Assembly (NCBI GenBank): GCA_946480085.1
Contig: CAMLHZ010000003.1
Coordinates: 186,001-250,000 of the forward strand
DNA from: an uncultured Flavobacteriales bacterium
Lineage (GTDB): Bacteria; Bacteroidota; Bacteroidia; Flavobacteriales; Crocinitomicaceae
DNA: 64,000 nucleotides
Direction: 5' to 3'
In this document: piece by piece, positions 1 through 7,894 of the stretch
Position numbering within the stretch: position 1 is the first letter of the stretch
Layout of the letters: every line of letters starts with the position of its first letter
The notes under the pieces: model-generated
The model's input: the letters and a program-made list of their open reading frames with translations, nothing else
Told to the model about the DNA's origin: nothing
Databases searched by the model: none
Program-made: the position numbers and the translations under genes

Positions 1-166
1 GATCGGCCTGAACGCTTTCCTTCGCTTTTTGTTCGATGGTCTGAAAAAAGAACATTCCAGCACCTACCAATCCGATAAGAAACAATACCAACGAAATTCC
101 AATCACCGTAGAAACTACGCTTGTTCTTAATCCTTTTTTGCTTGCTTTTGCATTCTTCTGACTCAT
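1..166 (-). CDS. ftsX: Cell-division ABC permease FtsX, N-terminal fragment
   Basis: Only the first 55 residues lie in the window; the gene runs off the left edge. They show a basic cytoplasmic start (MSQKNAKASKKGLRTS), then one long hydrophobic helix (about residues 17-41) and the beginning of a charged extracytoplasmic part. Bacteroidota FtsX starts this way, with a short lysine-rich tail and TM1 before the large periplasmic loop. FtsX pairs with the ATPase FtsE and controls peptidoglycan hydrolases at the division site. The identification rests on this short N-terminus, so another single-helix membrane protein remains possible. Confidence 0.6.
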   Translation of the reverse strand, partial: MSQKNAKASKKGLRTSVVSTVIGISLVLFLIGLVGAGMFFFQTIEQKAKESVQAD

Positions 167-256
167 CTCAACGAAAGTAAGTGATTCAATGTTTGGTTCA
201 GAAAGAAGTTTTACAATGTTACCAACGAAGTAGCGTTAAAAAGTCAAAGATGAGTG

Positions 257-308
257 GTAGAGACGCGATTGGTCATCGAGCGGAGTCGAGATGGGTCGCG
301 TCTGTGCA
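257..308. repeat. Composite hairpin: one intergenic repeat inside another
   Basis: The outer arms AGACGCGA (261-268) and TCGCGTCT (296-303) are perfect inverted repeats. They belong to the family also present at 39435-39463 and 41717-41744, where the arms are nearly adjacent. Here they are separated by GTCATCGAGCGGAGTCGAGA plus two bases (272-293), a member of a second family seen at 17047 and 48549. The element lies in the gap between divergent ftsX and the YceI gene. Confidence 0.75.
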
Positions 309-382
309 TATTACTAATACCCTGATCAAGGTAATTTTCAAAAAAAAAGCAAAATAAATTACCATGGTAAATAAAATGCATC

Positions 383-390
383 TATATTTG
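383..390 (+). promoter_or_regulatory. Putative -7 element (TATATTTG) of the YceI gene
   Basis: TATATTTG matches the Bacteroidota -7 consensus TAnnTTTG and ends 18 nt before the ATG at 409. No clear TTG is seen at -33. Its position argues against the in-frame upstream ATG at 364, which would lie outside the transcript. Confidence 0.4.
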
Positions 391-408
391 CCGAACAAAA
401 TTATTGAA

Positions 409-1020
409 ATGAAAAAGTTAAGTGTTATAGGATTAGGATTGGCAATGTTGGTAGGTGTTACCGTTGCATTCCAATCAGTAGGAAAAGGTAAATCAAAAGG
501 GGTTTACAAATTGGATTCTTCATCTGAATTGATGTGGAAAGCAGAGAAAGCTGATAACAGCGGTCACGGTCACAACGGAACAATCAAAATTTCTGATGGA
601 ACTGCAAAGTTCAACGGAACAAAATTTGAAAGCGCTAGCTTCGAAATTGATATGAAAACTATTGATTCTGAATTGACAGCTGAAAAAGGTGAAGGTGCTT
701 TGTTGGGTCACTTGGCTAACGAAGATTTCTTCCAAACAAATAACTTCCCGAAAGCTGTTGTTAAAGTAACTTCTTGGACTGAAAACGAAATGTCTGCAGT
801 TGTAACTATCGTTGGAAAAGAAATGAAAACAACTTTCCCTGTTAAAACAACCAACGAAGCTGGAAAAATGACAACAAAAGGAACATTCACTTTAGATGTT
901 TCTTCTTTAGGAATCCCAGGATTTACTCCAGATCCAGAAATGGAAAAAGAGAAACCAGGTCAATACATTAGCCCAAAATTACAGTTCGACATGAACTTGG
1001 TAATGAAGGCAGGTAAGTAA
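409..1020 (+). CDS. YceI family protein, secreted
   Basis: A 203-residue protein with an N-terminal signal peptide (MKKLSVIGLGLAMLVGVTVA) followed by a YceI-like lipocalin-type beta-barrel. Visible family features are the early VYKLDSSSELMWKA strand, GHGHNGTIKI, the central ...GHLANEDFFQTNNFPKA motif (NEDFFDVxxFP in YceI) and the C-terminal ...SPKLQFDMNLV strand. YceI proteins bind isoprenoid or other lipophilic ligands in the periplasm; the ligand here is unknown. I chose the ATG at 409 because it gives a clean signal peptide; the in-frame ATG at 364 adds 15 residues that do not look like a signal. Single gene followed by a terminator. Confidence 0.88.
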   Translation: MKKLSVIGLGLAMLVGVTVAFQSVGKGKSKGVYKLDSSSELMWKAEKADNSGHGHNGTIKISDGTAKFNGTKFESASFEIDMKTIDSELTAEKGEGALLGHLANEDFFQTNNFPKAVVKVTSWTENEMSAVVTIVGKEMKTTFPVKTTNEAGKMTTKGTFTLDVSSLGIPGFTPDPEMEKEKPGQYISPKLQFDMNLVMKAGK

Positions 1021-1037
1021 TTGCCAAACACATTTTA

Positions 1038-1589
1038 TTAGAGAAGCCCTGGTTTTACCGGGGCTTTTTTGTTTAGATGATTTCGTGCCGAAAGCAAGAA
1101 TTTGGGAGTGAACCCTTTTTCCTTCTCAATAGCATCGATTTTCGTTTTTATCAATTCTTTAATCCTATCGTCGCACGCCGAAATTTTGAAATTTTCCTTC
1201 GGCATAAACTTTTTCAGAATAATTGTATCATCGAAGCCATATCTGTTTTCAAATGCGGTTATGCATTCTTGTTCTTCAGTTGACGGGTTCTCTTTGAAAT
1301 AAAAGTGCTTTCCAGCTTGAATTTTATCGTTAGCAGATAGACAAAGTTGAGCCAATTTGTAGTGAACGTCTTGTTCATTTGGGAATTGAGATAAAAAACC
1401 ACCGCACCAATCTATAGCTTGTCTGATGTTGTCTTGTTCAAGGTCTTTTTCTACACGTTCGTAAAGACGAGTTTTCAGCTTAACCATGTAGGTTTTCCAT
1501 TCTTCTCTAAGATAGTATGGCGTTGCATCATAAATGACTTTCGGCTTTTTGTTGAAGATTTGAAGAAACTGATTGATCAAGCTGTTCAT
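1038..1589 (-). CDS. DUF6584-like hypothetical protein
   Basis: A 183-residue soluble protein with no signal peptide. The middle (about residues 45-105: ERVEKDLEQDNIRQAIDWC, then sequence around LCLSANDKIQAGKHFYFKE) resembles DUF6584, a small helical TPR-like family in which an RAxxDLExGNxxxARDRL helix is followed by an AGRYWYLEE motif. The match is from memory of the family pattern. Function is unknown. It converges on the YceI gene and its stop codon abuts the shared terminator, so the C-terminal few residues are terminator-encoded. The start is the only ATG before the KVIYDATPYYLREEW segment. Confidence 0.6.
   Translation of the reverse strand: MNSLINQFLQIFNKKPKVIYDATPYYLREEWKTYMVKLKTRLYERVEKDLEQDNIRQAIDWCGGFLSQFPNEQDVHYKLAQLCLSANDKIQAGKHFYFKENPSTEEQECITAFENRYGFDDTIILKKFMPKENFKISACDDRIKELIKTKIDAIEKEKGFTPKFLLSARNHLNKKAPVKPGLL
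1045..1075 (+). terminator. Rho-independent terminator after the YceI gene
   Basis: AGCCCTGG / CCGGGGCT stem (one G-T pair) with a TTTTA loop, followed by TTTTTTGTTT. The convergent gene on the other strand reads through this hairpin, and its last residues (PGLL) are encoded by it. Confidence 0.85.
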
Positions 1590-1634
1590 ATTGGATTAGA
1601 AGAGGAGTATTCAAAGATAACTAACTCGATTTTA

Positions 1635-1681
1635 TTTTATTTCACATAAAACGAAATAAATTAACTAAATGTGAAATAAAA
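1635..1681. repeat. 13-bp inverted repeat upstream of the aspartokinase promoter
   Basis: TTTTATTTCACAT (1635-1647) is repeated exactly inverted as ATGTGAAATAAAA (1669-1681) with 21 bases between. It sits directly upstream of the aspartokinase promoter and between that gene and the divergent DUF6584-like gene. It could be an operator or chance AT-rich symmetry. Confidence 0.5.
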
Positions 1682-1694
1682 TATTTCAATTGCT

Positions 1695-1723
1695 TTTGAA
1701 TGTTCACTTTATTACTAATTTTG
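1695..1723 (+). promoter_or_regulatory. Bacteroidota-type promoter of aspartokinase
   Basis: TTTG (1695-1698), a 17-nt spacer and TAATTTTG (1716-1723) match the TTTG / TAnnTTTG consensus. The -7 box ends 36 nt before the start codon. Confidence 0.65.
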
Positions 1724-1759
1724 CACCCGTCTATCTACAATGATAGCGAGTTTTAAGCC

Positions 1760-3031
1760 ATGAGAATCTTTAAGTTTGGAGGGGCTTCTGTAAAAGATGC
1801 TTCCGCAGTACGAAACGTTTCAAAAATTTTATCTCTTTTTCCGCAGGACCAATTGATCGTTGTTGTTTCTGCGATGGGGAAATCCACGAACAAACTGGAA
1901 GAAATTGTTAGTGCTCTAATTGAGCGTGACGAAAGAAGGTACAATGAACTGGTTGAGGAACTCTACCAATTTCACCTTCAAATTGTAAGCGAATTGTTTT
2001 CTGAAAAGCATTATGCAATTCACCGCAATCTGGAAGAATTATTCGAGAAGCTGCGTGAGCGTTTTCATAAGAGTTCTTCTGAACATGAAGATTTTGAGTA
2101 CGACCAGATCGTTTCTTTGGGGGAAGTGGTATCTACCATGATTATTGAGGCATTCATGCAAGAAGAAGGTCATTCTACATTTTGGATCGATGCTCGAAAA
2201 GTAATTCGTACAAACAACAATTACCGTGAAGGTGAAATAGATTGGGCGCGCACGGAAGAACTGGTGAAAGAACGTATTCTACCCAACTTTAACGAACGTA
2301 GAATCGGAATTACCCAAGGATTTATCGGTCACACAAGCGAAGGTTTTACTACAACACTTGGAAGGGAAGGTTCGGATTTTACAGCTGGAATCTTGGCTTA
2401 TACAACGAATGCAAAAGACGTAACCATTTGGAAAGATGTTCCTGGAATGCTGAATGCCGATCCGAAATGGTTTGACGATACAATTAAACTGGACAAGATT
2501 TCCTTCAAAGAAGCTATCGAATTGTCGTACTACGGTGCAAGTGTTATTCATCCGAAAACAATCAAACCGCTTCAGAACAAAGGAATTCCGCTTTACGTAA
2601 AGTCATTTTTGAATCCGGATGCTGAAGGAACTTCTATTCAGGCTTCGGAGGCTTTCGATCATTTTGTACCATCGTTCATTTTTAAAATGGATCAGGTATT
2701 GATGTCGTTTACACCTAACGATTTTTCGTTCATCGTAGAAGAGAATCTGGGTGATATTTTCCAACAGTTGGCATTCTACGGAGTGAAAATCAACTTGATG
2801 CAGAACTCTGCATTGAGTTTCTCTATTGTTTTCGACAGAGCGAAAACAGATCCAAAACGTTTGGTAGAAAAATTCAAAGATCAATACAGCGTAAAATACA
2901 ATGAAGGTTTGGAATTGGTGACCATTCGTCATTACGACCAAGCGACAATAGATCGCGTAACGGTTGATAAGGATATCTTGGTAGAGCAACGAACACGTCA
3001 AACCATCCGAATGGTAATGAAGAATAAATAA
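1760..3031 (+). CDS. lysC: Aspartate kinase, monofunctional
   Basis: Phosphorylates L-aspartate, the first step towards lysine, diaminopimelate, threonine and methionine. The 423-residue protein opens with the kinase motif KFGGASV (residues 5-11) and has LGREGSDFTAGILA with its SD pair around residues 200-215, WKDVPGMLNADP, and the YYGASVIHPKTI motif. The remaining 130 residues form an ACT-type regulatory region. The length fits a stand-alone aspartokinase, not the roughly 800-residue fusion with homoserine dehydrogenase. Transcribed alone from its own promoter. Confidence 0.93.
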   Translation: MRIFKFGGASVKDASAVRNVSKILSLFPQDQLIVVVSAMGKSTNKLEEIVSALIERDERRYNELVEELYQFHLQIVSELFSEKHYAIHRNLEELFEKLRERFHKSSSEHEDFEYDQIVSLGEVVSTMIIEAFMQEEGHSTFWIDARKVIRTNNNYREGEIDWARTEELVKERILPNFNERRIGITQGFIGHTSEGFTTTLGREGSDFTAGILAYTTNAKDVTIWKDVPGMLNADPKWFDDTIKLDKISFKEAIELSYYGASVIHPKTIKPLQNKGIPLYVKSFLNPDAEGTSIQASEAFDHFVPSFIFKMDQVLMSFTPNDFSFIVEENLGDIFQQLAFYGVKINLMQNSALSFSIVFDRAKTDPKRLVEKFKDQYSVKYNEGLELVTIRHYDQATIDRVTVDKDILVEQRTRQTIRMVMKNK

Positions 3032-3048
3032 ACTATTACCGCGGATGA

Positions 3049-3080
3049 TTTGAACCATATAGGCAGATAGGTCATATAGG
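3049..3080. repeat. Left arm of inverted repeat framing the GxxExxY gene
   Basis: TTTGAACCATATAGGCAG and the following ATAG (3049-3070) recur exactly inverted at 3741-3762. Beyond the perfect 22 bp, CATATAG (3073-3079) also has an inverted partner. The arm lies 18 nt after the aspartokinase stop codon. Confidence 0.85.
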
Positions 3081-3270
3081 TTCATTCGTGTTAAATGAAC
3101 TTTTCAATTTCATTACTTTGAATGTTAATCTAAATGTTCTAAATACCTATTTGGTAAATGAAATTTACGTCTATCTCAAATTGTAACTCACCAAATGATT
3201 GCCAGAATCTTGTGGTTTGCTGGAATCCCTTCTGATATTTAAATACAGAGACAGATATGTCATAAGGGTT

Positions 3271-3687
3271 TTATTCGGGAAGATTTCTAAAGAATTCGTT
3301 TACTAGGTTTTTTTGACCATCTCGAAAGATATTCATACAATTGAAGTTGATTAGAATTCCTTTTGGCGATTTTAATAGCTTCATATATGTCAATAATTGA
3401 GCTTCAAAAATAGGCTCCAGCTGTTTTACTGATTTCAATTCAACAACAATTAAATTGTCGACATACAAATCACATCTTAATGTTGTTTCGAGTTTTCTCC
3501 CTTCGTACCAAACAGGAATAATCTTTTCAGTTTCGAACGGAATTCCCCTGTTTTCCAATTCAATTTTCAAACATTCGTGATAAATGCTTTCCAATAGACC
3601 TGGTCCTAACTGGGTGTGAACTTGGATTGCAGCTCCAATAATTTCATAGCATAAACGATCTACTGCTGATTTGGTAATTGTTTCCAT
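3271..3687 (-). CDS. GxxExxY protein
   Basis: A 138-residue protein with the family signature GPGLLESIYHECL (residues 28-40), IPFETEKIIPVWYEG, then DLYVDNLIVVELKSVKQLEPIFEAQLLTYMKL. The D...E-x-K arrangement is the core of the PD-(D/E)XK nuclease-like fold to which this family is related; catalytic activity has not been shown to my knowledge. Length is normal and no residue seems missing. It is isolated, antisense to both neighbours, and framed by a 22-bp perfect inverted repeat, which suggests it moves or is maintained together with those repeats (inference). Confidence 0.9.
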   Translation of the reverse strand: METITKSAVDRLCYEIIGAAIQVHTQLGPGLLESIYHECLKIELENRGIPFETEKIIPVWYEGRKLETTLRCDLYVDNLIVVELKSVKQLEPIFEAQLLTYMKLLKSPKGILINFNCMNIFRDGQKNLVNEFFRNLPE

Positions 3688-3727
3688 GAATAGTGTTTGT
3701 TATCTAAATATAAGGAAAATGGGTGTA

Positions 3728-3802
3728 ACATCTATATGTTCTATCTGCCTATATGGTTCAAAGAAATGACTATGTGTTAAAACAAAAAAGGAACCCCATC
3801 AC
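3728..3802. repeat. Right arm of inverted repeat framing the GxxExxY gene
   Basis: CTATCTGCCTATATGGTTCA plus AA (3741-3762) is the perfect inverted copy of the left arm. The outer flank TATGTGTTAAAACAAAAAAG (3771-3790) then GAACCCC closely matches 6229-6252, the right end of a separate element that contains no gene. Confidence 0.85.
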
Positions 3803-3882
3803 TGAAACTTATTAGGAAATGAAGCTTATCTATAGGTTTTATTGTAAGCCAGTGTTTCTAGAATTTTACTACATTTAGTTTT

Positions 3883-5991
3883 GTGAAAAACATCCTACTA
3901 GTTGTATTATTCTTGAGTCCCTTGTTTTTATGGTCTCAACTCTCAGTCACCTCTACCTTTAATAAATATAAAAATTGCAAATCAGCTGATTGTGATGTGG
4001 TACTTGTGAAAAGTATTGATTCTGAAATCAGGAAAGATAAGCAAAACAAGTTTGAATGGCTGGCCTGGGAAGTTGGGATTTTAGATTCGATTGGTTCTGA
4101 TAAAAGAGATTCGATCCTTGCTCTGATTCCCTTCAAACTACTTCCCAATTTAAAATACGGCTCTTCTGTGTATCTGGTTTTAGGTAAACAAAAAGCGGAT
4201 TCCAGTCAATTCAATGATGCCATCGTTCTATTTTACAAAGGACTCAAGATGGCTCAGAAGAATGCATTTCCTTTCACAGAAGCATCCATTCAACGACAGA
4301 TCGCTCTGAGTTATTTGAAATTGGATGAATATAAAAAAGCAGAAAGTCATTTATTGAGCTCATTAAAAATTGGAAAGGAATTGGAAGATCTTCTGATACA
4401 AGCAAATGCATTCATTAGTCTCGGCAATGCAGTGAAGGAACAGGAAAGATATCCTGAGGCTATTCGTTACTACAACAAAAGTCTCACCATAGCAAAGCAA
4501 CTGAAGAATAAGCGTTTAATTGCTGGGAACTACAATAACTTAGGAAATGTGATGCGACGCACAAAAAAGTACAACGAAGCACTGAAGTACTTTTTCAAAG
4601 CCCTGGAAATGAACAAGGCCAGCAACAATAAAGAATGGATTTCATTCAATTACAATAACATTGGTCAAACGTATGAAGATCTTTCCAATTATTCAGAAGC
4701 AATAATATATTTCAAAAAATCTTGTGAATTGAAACAAGAGATTGGAGATTCATTAAATCTGATATCTAGCTATTTAGGTCTCGCTGGTGCTTATGCTAAA
4801 AATGGTTCTTATAAAGATGCTTTTGAGTTCATGGAAAAACACAATTCGTTGAAAGATACTATGAATTTGCATGAGCAAGCAAGAGCATTGGAAGAATTAG
4901 AAACGAAGTATGAAACCGAAAAAAAGGAAGCACAAATAAAGAACTTTCAAATTCAAGGTGAATTACAAAAGGAGCGTGAACGGCGCTTAAATGACCAAGC
5001 TGAAAAAAACAGAAATTATGTGATTTTGTCGGTAATATTGCTTCTGTTCTTGAGCGGTGGGCTTCTTATACTTATCAGGTCGAACAGGCAAAAACAACTT
5101 TCTAACCAATTACTCAATTCGAAAAATTCTGAAATCGCGAAATCTCATTTTGCCTTATCAGAAGCAATGGATAAACTTCAATTTAAAAATAAAGAAGTCT
5201 TGGATTCCATTAATTACGCAAACTACATTCAACAAGCGTCTTTACCCAATTTAAAACAATTGAAGAATCCGCATTTGGATATTGAATTGTTTTTCGCGCC
5301 AAAAGACATTGTAAGTGGTGATTTCTACTTCTTATTTCCACGGAAAGACGCACTCATTTTTGGAATTGGAGATTGCACGGGGCATGGTGTTCCAGGAGCG
5401 ATGGTTTCACTGATTGGAATGAACGGATTGGAGAAAGCGACGAAGGAAAATACGGGAGTAGATACTGCTTCGATGGTGGATGAGGTAAACCAGTTTTTAT
5501 TGAAAAGCCTTCATCGAGGAAGCAATACGATAAACGATGGAATGGATTTGAGTTTTTGCATTTTTGAACCAGTAACTAAAACACTTCATTTTACCGGGGC
5601 GAATCACAATGCTTGGATAATTCGTTCTAAATCGATCAATACCCAAGCGGAATTTCCAATCAAGTATGAAAATGAAAGTACTCAGATTGGCGTTATTAGT
5701 GGAACCCGAAGACCCGTTGGAAGATCATTTGTGAATGTGCCATTTGAAAACAACCAATTCAAATGTGCCTCTGGAGATCGAATAGTTTTATTCTCTGATG
5801 GCTATGCAGATCAGACTGGAGGAGAAACCCTAAAAAAAATGAAGCGTGTAAACATGATGAATTTGCTATTAGTTTCATCTACGGAAACTGTAGGTGATCA
5901 AATAAATTACATGCGGGATGCCTTTCAAAAATGGAAAATGAACACAGAACAAGTGGATGATGTTTGTGTAATGATTATTGAAATCAAATAA
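3883..5991 (+). CDS. TPR-containing membrane SpoIIE-type (PP2C) phosphatase
   Basis: A 702-residue sensor-like phosphatase. Signal peptide (VKNILLVVLFLSPLFLWSQ, GTG start), tetratricopeptide repeats in the periplasm (about 100-330, e.g. GNVMRRTKKYNEALKYFFKA), a coiled coil, one membrane helix (about 378-398), a second coil and a cytoplasmic SpoIIE domain (about 445-700). The metal-binding motifs are present: SGDFYF, GDCTGHGVPGA, VLFSDGYADQ and the final EQVDDVCVMII. The family dephosphorylates serine/threonine, often on anti-anti-sigma factors; the target here is unknown. No ATG gives the signal peptide, hence the GTG start. It is a paralogue of the gene at 17801. Confidence 0.85.
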   Translation: MKNILLVVLFLSPLFLWSQLSVTSTFNKYKNCKSADCDVVLVKSIDSEIRKDKQNKFEWLAWEVGILDSIGSDKRDSILALIPFKLLPNLKYGSSVYLVLGKQKADSSQFNDAIVLFYKGLKMAQKNAFPFTEASIQRQIALSYLKLDEYKKAESHLLSSLKIGKELEDLLIQANAFISLGNAVKEQERYPEAIRYYNKSLTIAKQLKNKRLIAGNYNNLGNVMRRTKKYNEALKYFFKALEMNKASNNKEWISFNYNNIGQTYEDLSNYSEAIIYFKKSCELKQEIGDSLNLISSYLGLAGAYAKNGSYKDAFEFMEKHNSLKDTMNLHEQARALEELETKYETEKKEAQIKNFQIQGELQKERERRLNDQAEKNRNYVILSVILLLFLSGGLLILIRSNRQKQLSNQLLNSKNSEIAKSHFALSEAMDKLQFKNKEVLDSINYANYIQQASLPNLKQLKNPHLDIELFFAPKDIVSGDFYFLFPRKDALIFGIGDCTGHGVPGAMVSLIGMNGLEKATKENTGVDTASMVDEVNQFLLKSLHRGSNTINDGMDLSFCIFEPVTKTLHFTGANHNAWIIRSKSINTQAEFPIKYENESTQIGVISGTRRPVGRSFVNVPFENNQFKCASGDRIVLFSDGYADQTGGETLKKMKRVNMMNLLLVSSTETVGDQINYMRDAFQKWKMNTEQVDDVCVMIIEIK

Positions 5992-6105
5992 CCATTTGCA
6001 CTCGGAAAGGGTCATAGTAATTGTTAATCCATAGTCTGACGGCTCCTCGTACTTTTCATTCATGTTCACTGAAGCTTTTGTGAAATTGTAAGAATCGAAT
6101 CAGCT

Positions 6106-6240
6106 TTAAACACATAGATATATAGTTTCGAACATAGAGGCATAGAAAAAGGGATGCAGTGCTTTTCTACTTCATACTTCACGCTCTTTCGATTAAAACT
6201 ATGTGCCTATGTTTTATTCTAATGTGTCTATGTGTTAAAA
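6106..6240. repeat. Gene-less inverted repeat element resembling the GxxExxY arms
   Basis: Imperfect inverted repeat. The left arm (TTTAAACACATAGATATATA..., 6106-6145) pairs with the right arm ending in CTATGTGTTAAAA (6196-6240). Both carry short CATAG/CTATG units. The right end and flank (TATGTGTTAAAA then an A run and GGAGCC) match the flank of the right arm at 3771. This roughly 135-bp element fills most of the 300-base gap between two convergent genes, and no coding sequence is seen in it. Confidence 0.7.
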
Positions 6241-6276
6241 AAAAAGGAGCCTCAAATTTGAAACTCCCTTTTTTAA
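6236..6276. terminator. Bidirectional terminator between convergent genes
   Basis: An A run and GGAG, a 12-14 nt loop, then CTCCCTTTTTT. The stem is flanked by A on one side and T on the other, so it can serve the phosphatase gene on the + strand and the lipoprotein gene on the - strand. Confidence 0.7.
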
Positions 6277-6291
6277 TATTGTAAGGTTTGA

Positions 6292-6867
6292 CTACTTCTC
6301 CAGTGGCTTAATCGACTTGATCGATTTTACCATTAAATCAATGATTACTTTTTCGTAACCGTCTTCACGGCTTTGGAATAGGTAAGTAATGTCATTAACA
6401 ACTACTTGTCCAATTACGTGATACGTTTTGTGTTCGTAACCAACATTTTTAGAAACACCTTTTCTACCTTCAACTTTCAAGATTCGTTCGTACATGATCA
6501 AATCCGGTTCGTTGATAATGTATTTCACTTTGTAGAAATCAGTATCGTCAAGTGCTTTCTTTTCTTCTTTAATGCGGTTGCGCTCAGATCCCCAATCGTC
6601 AATTTTCATGTGGAAATTCTGTCCAACTTCAATCTCCCACTTAAAGTCGCCTTCAATATGTGTTACTTCCGGTTTTGTGGAAGCACCAATGTTAGCGTCT
6701 TGATTTGGAAGCATAATCATTACGGGGATATCGTATGGCTTCAATGAAAGTCCATCAAAGTTGTACAAATCCTCTTCTGTAAGCTCATTACCTGCATCGT
6801 CACCACCACATGATAACAACATTACCGGTAGAGATAAAATCATGAAAAAGCGAAAAAAGGTCTTCAT
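6292..6867 (-). CDS. Hypothetical lipoprotein
   Basis: A 191-residue protein with a signal peptide ending in a lipobox (MKTFFRFFMILSLPVMLLSC; cysteine 20), so it is probably anchored in a membrane by lipidation. The mature part is acidic (GGDDAGNELTEEDLYNF) and contains no motif I recognise. Start: the ATG at 6867; a TTG two codons earlier is less likely. TATATTTG, a -7-like box, is found on the minus strand at 6919-6926. Conserved-hypothetical at best. Confidence 0.75.
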   Translation of the reverse strand: MKTFFRFFMILSLPVMLLSCGGDDAGNELTEEDLYNFDGLSLKPYDIPVMIMLPNQDANIGASTKPEVTHIEGDFKWEIEVGQNFHMKIDDWGSERNRIKEEKKALDDTDFYKVKYIINEPDLIMYERILKVEGRKGVSKNVGYEHKTYHVIGQVVVNDITYLFQSREDGYEKVIIDLMVKSIKSIKPLEK

Positions 6868-7161
6868 ACTCAAGGCTTTAGTTCCGGGCGTTAACCCTAT
6901 TTAATAATCCAAGTTTCGCAAATATAGTTTTTTTACGCTTATAACTGAAAACCAATTTAGTATAAAACTTCCATAACCGCCTTAAAATTGCTTATTCACC
7001 CTGCAAATTGACTAATTTCAACCCATCAAATGAAAGGTTAGAAATTGGTGGTGGAGCTTCCGGTTTTCTGCCATTTCGTTATGACGAGTGCAATGATGTT
7101 GTTTCAGTTGCTCGCTTATGGAATTGAATAGCTACCAAACCCATCAAATTTGACGAAGGTT

Positions 7162-7689
7162 ATGAAAGAACAATTTTGTGTTTTAGTCGATGAAAACGAC
7201 AACCAAATAGGAGTGGAAGAGAAGCTGCTGACACATCAGAAAGGATTACTTCATCGTGCATTTTCGGCATTTATTTTTAACGATAAAAATGAATTACTTC
7301 TTCAGAAAAGAGCAGACGTAAAATACCATAGCGCCGGACTTTGGACAAATACCTGTTGCTCACATCCACAACCGAATGAATCAAATGTTGAAGCGGGAGA
7401 AAGAAGACTTATGGAAGAAATGGGTTTCACCACTTCAGTTCGACCAATTTTCAGTTTTATCTATCGCGCAGAGCTCGAGAATAACTTGACTGAACACGAA
7501 TTAGATCATGTATTGATCGGTCGCTACAACGAAATGCCTGTTCCCAATCCGGACGAAGTCTCAGAATGCAAATTTATTTCCCTGAAAGACTTGCAAGAGG
7601 ATATTCAAAAGCATCCGGAAAACTATACAGCTTGGCTGAAGATTATTATGGATAATCACATGGAAGAGTTTACTAATTTTCTATTCTAA
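7162..7689 (+). CDS. idi: Isopentenyl-diphosphate delta-isomerase, type I
   Basis: Interconverts isopentenyl and dimethylallyl diphosphate, feeding prenyl and carotenoid synthesis. The 175-residue Nudix protein has the type I hallmarks: HRAFSAFIFNDKNELLLQKRA, the cysteine motif WTNTCCSHP (catalytic Cys), the Nudix-like AGERRLMEEMGF, and EHELDHVLIG with the catalytic glutamate. Start chosen at the ATG preceding KEQFCVLV; a TTG four codons upstream gives no family-like sequence. The prenyl synthase at 21831 and the carotenoid protein at 20047 act in the same pathway. The 294 bases upstream hold no gene I can support. Confidence 0.93.
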   Translation: MKEQFCVLVDENDNQIGVEEKLLTHQKGLLHRAFSAFIFNDKNELLLQKRADVKYHSAGLWTNTCCSHPQPNESNVEAGERRLMEEMGFTTSVRPIFSFIYRAELENNLTEHELDHVLIGRYNEMPVPNPDEVSECKFISLKDLQEDIQKHPENYTAWLKIIMDNHMEEFTNFLF

Positions 7690-7751
7690 ATCATTTTATT
7701 ATAGCCAATTGCCATTGCTAAACGCACAGAAATTAAGTGCTTATTATAATC

Positions 7752-7822
7752 AACCGCAAAGATAAGGAGAACGCAAAGTTGAAATTCCCTCTGCGCTCTC
7801 CTTTCTTTGCGGTTATTTTTTT
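7752..7822. repeat. Hairpin repeat (GCAAAG family) acting as idi terminator
   Basis: AACCGCAAAGATAAGGAGAA (then CGCAAAG) pairs with CTCTGCGCTCTCCTTTCTTT (then GCGGTT), and is followed by TTATTTTTTTA. The structure is a long imperfect stem with a T tract, suited to termination after idi. A partial copy of the right arm occurs at 10324-10352. Confidence 0.65.
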
Positions 7823-7894
7823 AGTCATTCTCTTTATTTGAAGAAATTGACTTTGAACAATAACTTTAGCTATTTTTGAGAAGCGTAAAATAAT

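Noticed and set aside
364..408. Upstream ATG extending the YceI gene by 15 codons
   Set aside because: The added residues spoil the signal peptide, and a -7-like box lies between the two ATGs, so the mRNA probably starts after the first ATG.
3876..3883. TAGTTTTG as promoter for the first TPR-SpoIIE gene
   Set aside because: It overlaps the GTG start codon itself and has no -33 partner, so it would exclude the start codon from the mRNA.
7010..7161. Possible remnant coding sequence before idi (frame reading GGASGFLPFRYDECNDVVSVARLWN, interrupted by a stop)
   Set aside because: Too short, broken by a stop and not matched to any family I know; could equally be chance.
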